The notes beneath the pieces are model-generated. The model was given only the letters and a program-made list of their open reading frames with translations. It ran no database searches and was not told the origin of the DNA. Shown here piece by piece: positions 61,554 to 64,000 of a DNA stretch of 64,000 nt. Origin of the DNA: an uncultured Chitinophagaceae bacterium. Its GTDB lineage: Bacteria > Bacteroidota > Bacteroidia > Chitinophagales > Chitinophagaceae. The stretch is from the NCBI GenBank assembly GCA_937958995.1, contig CALGAP010000010.1:62001-126000 (forward strand), given 5' to 3'. The position numbers and the translations under genes were made by a program. How positions within the stretch are numbered: position 1 is the first letter of the stretch; each line of letters begins with the position of its first letter.

Positions 61554-63647
61554 ATGCCTTACATAGCCGGCTACCTGCTGAAACTGTCCATAAGCCTTAG
61601 CGTCGTGTATCTCTTTTACGCGCTGGTGTTGCGCAGGCTTACCTTTTATACCTGGAACAGGTGGTATTTATTAGGCTATTCATTACTGGCATTTTTCATT
61701 CCTTTCGTGAACATTTCGCCGGTGTTGCAAAACAATCACTGGCATGATAGCGCCGTGATTCAATTTATTCCCGTGTTCGTGACGTCTGACCCGGGCAGCC
61801 CTGCTCACAGCAGCCAGGGCTTTGCCTGGTGGTCACTGTTACTGACCGGTGCGCTGGCAGGTGTGTTGCTGATGATGATTCGGTTTATCATCCGTTACAT
61901 ATCATTTCAGCGTATCCGCCGCTCGGCGCAGCTGGTGGCAGATGGCGGGGTGAAAGTGTACCATGTTGACAAATCAATCATACCCTTTTCATTCGGCAAT
62001 GCCATTTTCATTAACCCGCAGTTGCACAGCGAAGAAGAGTTGAGACAGATTGTGCACCACGAGTTTATTCATGTAAAACAAAAACACACTATTGATATAC
62101 TCTGGGGAGAATTGTTGTGCATGCTCAACTGGTATAATCCATTTGCCTGGCTTATCAAAAAAGCTATCAGGCAAAATCTTGAATTTATTGCCGACCACAA
62201 AGTGCTGGAGAATGGCGTTGATAAAAAGCATTATCAATACCTGCTGCTGAAGGTGACCGGCGCGGCGCATTTCAGTTTCACACAGCAGTTTAATTTTTCT
62301 TCCCTGAAAAAACGCATTATTATGATGAACCGATCTCGCAGCGCCAGGATACAGTTGACGCGCTTTTTATTCTTATTGCCTTTATTAACCGTGCTGTTGT
62401 TAGCCTTCAGGCAAAATGCGTTGCAACAGGAGCGTCCACTTGACACTACATCGGTGGAGGCTCTTGAGCAATTGCGCGGCATGTTTGAGTATGAAGTCAA
62501 AATCGGGAAGGATACCACACCAGCCCCCGGTGCCCAGGAAAAATGGCAGGAAGAATTTTTGAAAAAAAACAAAGCGGTTAAATCGGTCACATTACAAACA
62601 CCACCGGGTAAAACAGACACCTTACCCGTAGTGGTGGTTACAAGGCATGATGGAATTGTGGAAGGTTACAACTGGAACGTGTTGCGTGCGCGCGAGCAAT
62701 TCAAGAAACGATACTCATACGCTCCTCCGTTTGATACTAAAGTGAATAAAATACCACTGGCAACCGATAGCACCACCGTAGTGGATGCCAGCCTGAACGG
62801 GCCGGGCAATCCCTATACTTCGCCCTCTTCAGAGCTGCGGTTCAGGGAGAAAAATGTACTGCTGGTAATTGATGGCGAATTGCAGGAAGACGTAAAGAAA
62901 ATAAACGAAATACCGGTTGAGACCATCGAGAGCATAAATGTTTACAAAGGAGAAGAAGCGGAGAAAATATATGGCGACAAGGCAAAAGGAAAGGAGGGTG
63001 TGATTGAAGTAAAGACAAAATTTGTGATCAATGAAGTCACCATATCGGCGGGCACGTTGAAAAAAATAAACAAAGACACCTTGAGGTTTTTGGACAACCC
63101 ACAGATATCGGTGAAGACGAAAGAATGGCCCGATGTGTTGTACATCATCAATGGCATCGAATTTTCTTCGGATGAATTCAAGAAAATGGAATTGGAACCC
63201 AAAAGGATCGAAAAGATTGAAGTGATCAGCAATGAGTCGGCCGTGAAGTTATACGGACAGAAAGCCAGGAAGGGCGTTATTATCATTACGCTGAAACCTG
63301 ATGTAACGCAAAGTCCTGCGCCGGCGGGGGAGGAAACCTGGGTGGGCACGGCGCCCGCAGAGCCGGTGATATCGTATATAGATGGTTTCACTTATGCCCG
63401 GGCGGGCGGCGGCTCCAGCATCCGCTACCAGGGTGAAATAAGAATAGTGATCGTGGATGGAGCGGTGTACTCCGCGGAAGAAGTGAACAAGCGTTTCAGC
63501 CCCAGCGATTTCATGTCGGTAGCAGCCATTACTGCGGGTGTCGCGAAACGCGAACACGGCTATAATGAGCCGGCCGTAGTGCTCAGTCGCGGAGGCTCCA
63601 ATTTTGACAGGTACTTCCCTAAGAAGTCAACCCAGGTCGGGCAATAA
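61554..63647 (+). CDS. M56 family (BlaR1-type) metallopeptidase with three TonB-plug-like repeats
   Basis: 697 residues. Membrane helices at about 5-25, 35-55, 92-115 and 278-296. The cytosolic zinc site is HEFIH (His169, Glu170, His173), as in BlaR1. After the last helix, where BlaR1 has a penicillin-binding domain, this protein has instead three repeats of about 65-80 residues that look like the TonB-receptor plug: LLVIDGELQEDVKKINEIPV ... IYGDKAKGKEGVIEVKTK, LYIINGIEFSSDEFKKMELE ... LYGQKARKGVIIITL, and a third with VIVDGAVYSAEEVNKRF. Together with BlaI it forms a two-gene sensor-repressor unit; the signal sensed by the repeats is unknown. Confidence 0.88.
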   Translation: MPYIAGYLLKLSISLSVVYLFYALVLRRLTFYTWNRWYLLGYSLLAFFIPFVNISPVLQNNHWHDSAVIQFIPVFVTSDPGSPAHSSQGFAWWSLLLTGALAGVLLMMIRFIIRYISFQRIRRSAQLVADGGVKVYHVDKSIIPFSFGNAIFINPQLHSEEELRQIVHHEFIHVKQKHTIDILWGELLCMLNWYNPFAWLIKKAIRQNLEFIADHKVLENGVDKKHYQYLLLKVTGAAHFSFTQQFNFSSLKKRIIMMNRSRSARIQLTRFLFLLPLLTVLLLAFRQNALQQERPLDTTSVEALEQLRGMFEYEVKIGKDTTPAPGAQEKWQEEFLKKNKAVKSVTLQTPPGKTDTLPVVVVTRHDGIVEGYNWNVLRAREQFKKRYSYAPPFDTKVNKIPLATDSTTVVDASLNGPGNPYTSPSSELRFREKNVLLVIDGELQEDVKKINEIPVETIESINVYKGEEAEKIYGDKAKGKEGVIEVKTKFVINEVTISAGTLKKINKDTLRFLDNPQISVKTKEWPDVLYIINGIEFSSDEFKKMELEPKRIEKIEVISNESAVKLYGQKARKGVIIITLKPDVTQSPAPAGEETWVGTAPAEPVISYIDGFTYARAGGGSSIRYQGEIRIVIVDGAVYSAEEVNKRFSPSDFMSVAAITAGVAKREHGYNEPAVVLSRGGSNFDRYFPKKSTQVGQ

Positions 63648-63676
63648 TCCCGGACCACTTCCTATTGTCTGCCTCA

Positions 63677-63695
63677 TATTTTTGCCCTACTTTTG
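63677..63695 (+). promoter_or_regulatory. two overlapping-register -7 boxes upstream of efp
   Basis: TATTTTTG (63677-63684) and TACTTTTG (63688-63695) both match TAnnTTTG and start 11 bases apart, about 75-85 bases before the ATG. They suggest two alternative start points and a leader of about 70-80 bases. Confidence 0.4.
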
Positions 63696-63769
63696 GCGTC
63701 CTTTGTTGGCGGTAGCCTAAGGGAATATCGCTGATTTACAATCATTCATCTCAAATTTATTGTAATTGT

Positions 63770-64000
63770 ATGGCAACAACTGCAGACATCAGCCGCGGTA
63801 TGATTATCAAATTGGATGGCAGTTTATATACTGTGGTGGAATTTGGCGAAAACAAGACCGCCCGCGCTGCCGCCAAAGTATGGGCCAAATTGAAGGGTGT
63901 GGATAATACCCGCAGCATTGAAAAGACCTGGAACAGCGGCGACACCATTTACCCTGTGCGCGTAGAACGCAAGGCGTTTCAGTTCCTGTATAAAGACGAC
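63770..64000 (+). CDS. efp: elongation factor P (3' truncated by window end)
   Basis: 77 residues are visible of about 188. The N-terminal KOW-like domain starts MATTADISRGMIIKLDGSLY, and the loop that reaches the peptidyl-transferase centre reads ENKTARAAAKV. In the common lysine type this loop is KPGKGxAF with a modified Lys; here the tip residue is Arg32. The surroundings N28-K29-T-A-R32-A-A-A match the N-K-S-G-R32-N-A-A of EarP-type EF-P. EF-P relieves stalling at consecutive prolines. No modification enzyme gene lies in the window. Confidence 0.93.
   Translation, partial: MATTADISRGMIIKLDGSLYTVVEFGENKTARAAAKVWAKLKGVDNTRSIEKTWNSGDTIYPVRVERKAFQFLYKDD

Noticed and set aside
61049..63647. 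BlaI/M56 pair as a beta-lactam resistance unit
   Set aside because: No beta-lactamase gene is near and the penicillin-binding domain is missing; called only by family.
1..64000. tRNA, rRNA, CRISPR arrays, insertion sequences, riboswitches
   Set aside because: No tRNA-like cloverleaf or T-loop motif was seen in the gaps, no regularly spaced repeats, no transposase genes, and no riboswitch recognised by eye; a covariance search would be the proper test.

Overview
The window is about 48% GC by eye and is densely packed with ordinary chromosomal genes of a Bacteroidota bacterium, most likely a member of the Chitinophagaceae. The reasons are: a type IX secretion system (T9SS) translocon gene, sprA; secreted proteins with T9SS C-terminal sorting domains (a CHU_C / gliding-motility type and a Por-type tail); DUF1573 and head-GIN proteins; start sites with no Shine-Dalgarno but with the Bacteroidota -7 box TAnnTTTG; and a TonB-plug-like tail on a BlaR1-type protein. 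There is no rRNA, tRNA, phage, insertion sequence or CRISPR array that I can see, so the genus stays open.

Layout. 1-6888: 5'-truncated sprA. 7046-14699 (minus): guaB, a DUF4105 membrane protein, an alpha/beta hydrolase, a PKD/CHU_C surface protein, a short-chain dehydrogenase and a small secreted protein. 15022-15771 (plus): a LexA-like XRE/S24 regulator. 15776-26964 (minus): a long directional run of guaA, a periplasmic-binding-fold protein, then the ligase-associated DNA repair cluster (exonuclease, ATP-dependent ligase, Lhr-type helicase, PdeM), with a di-haem cytochrome c inside it and a histone-deacetylase-fold protein at the end. 27066-37806: head-GIN lipoprotein, pbpC and a divergent alpha-2-macroglobulin lipoprotein, then two oxidoreductases. 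37816-41559 (minus): a three-gene phosphorelay (sensor kinase, response regulator, receiver-PAS-kinase). 41802-47946: aminotransferase, AraC regulator, a VOC gene broken by a nonsense codon, two DUF1573 proteins, and a fused E1 alpha/beta 2-oxoacid dehydrogenase with a small membrane protein. 48143-56808: YebC, an amino acid permease, a dicarboxylate/glutamate symporter, a DedA protein with a periplasmic extension, an MFS transporter, a heptosyltransferase-like protein and secreted proteins. 56939-64000: small XRE regulator, sugar dehydrogenase with T9SS tail, malate dehydrogenase, a TlpA-like protein, a BlaI/BlaR1 pair with a double operator, and the start of efp.

How the parts work together. 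SprA would export the two T9SS cargo proteins. PbpC and the macroglobulin are the usual periplasmic peptidoglycan-repair/protease-trap pair. The exonuclease, ligase, Lhr and PdeM form a known DNA-damage-response set; here a cytochrome c is tightly coupled to it. BlaI probably represses itself and the M56 sensor gene through two dyads that abut its start codon.

I found no single clearly unknown system. The items most worth a second look are: the EF-P whose loop carries Arg32 in an EarP-type context; the cytochrome c plus a 23-bp perfect inverted-repeat element inside the ligase/Lhr cluster; TAnnTTTG boxes that sit 3-4 nt before start codons (possible leaderless transcripts); a 112-bp hairpin repeat with a diverged relative nearby; the BlaI double operator with a BlaR1 that carries three TonB-plug-like repeats; and the VOC nonsense mutation.
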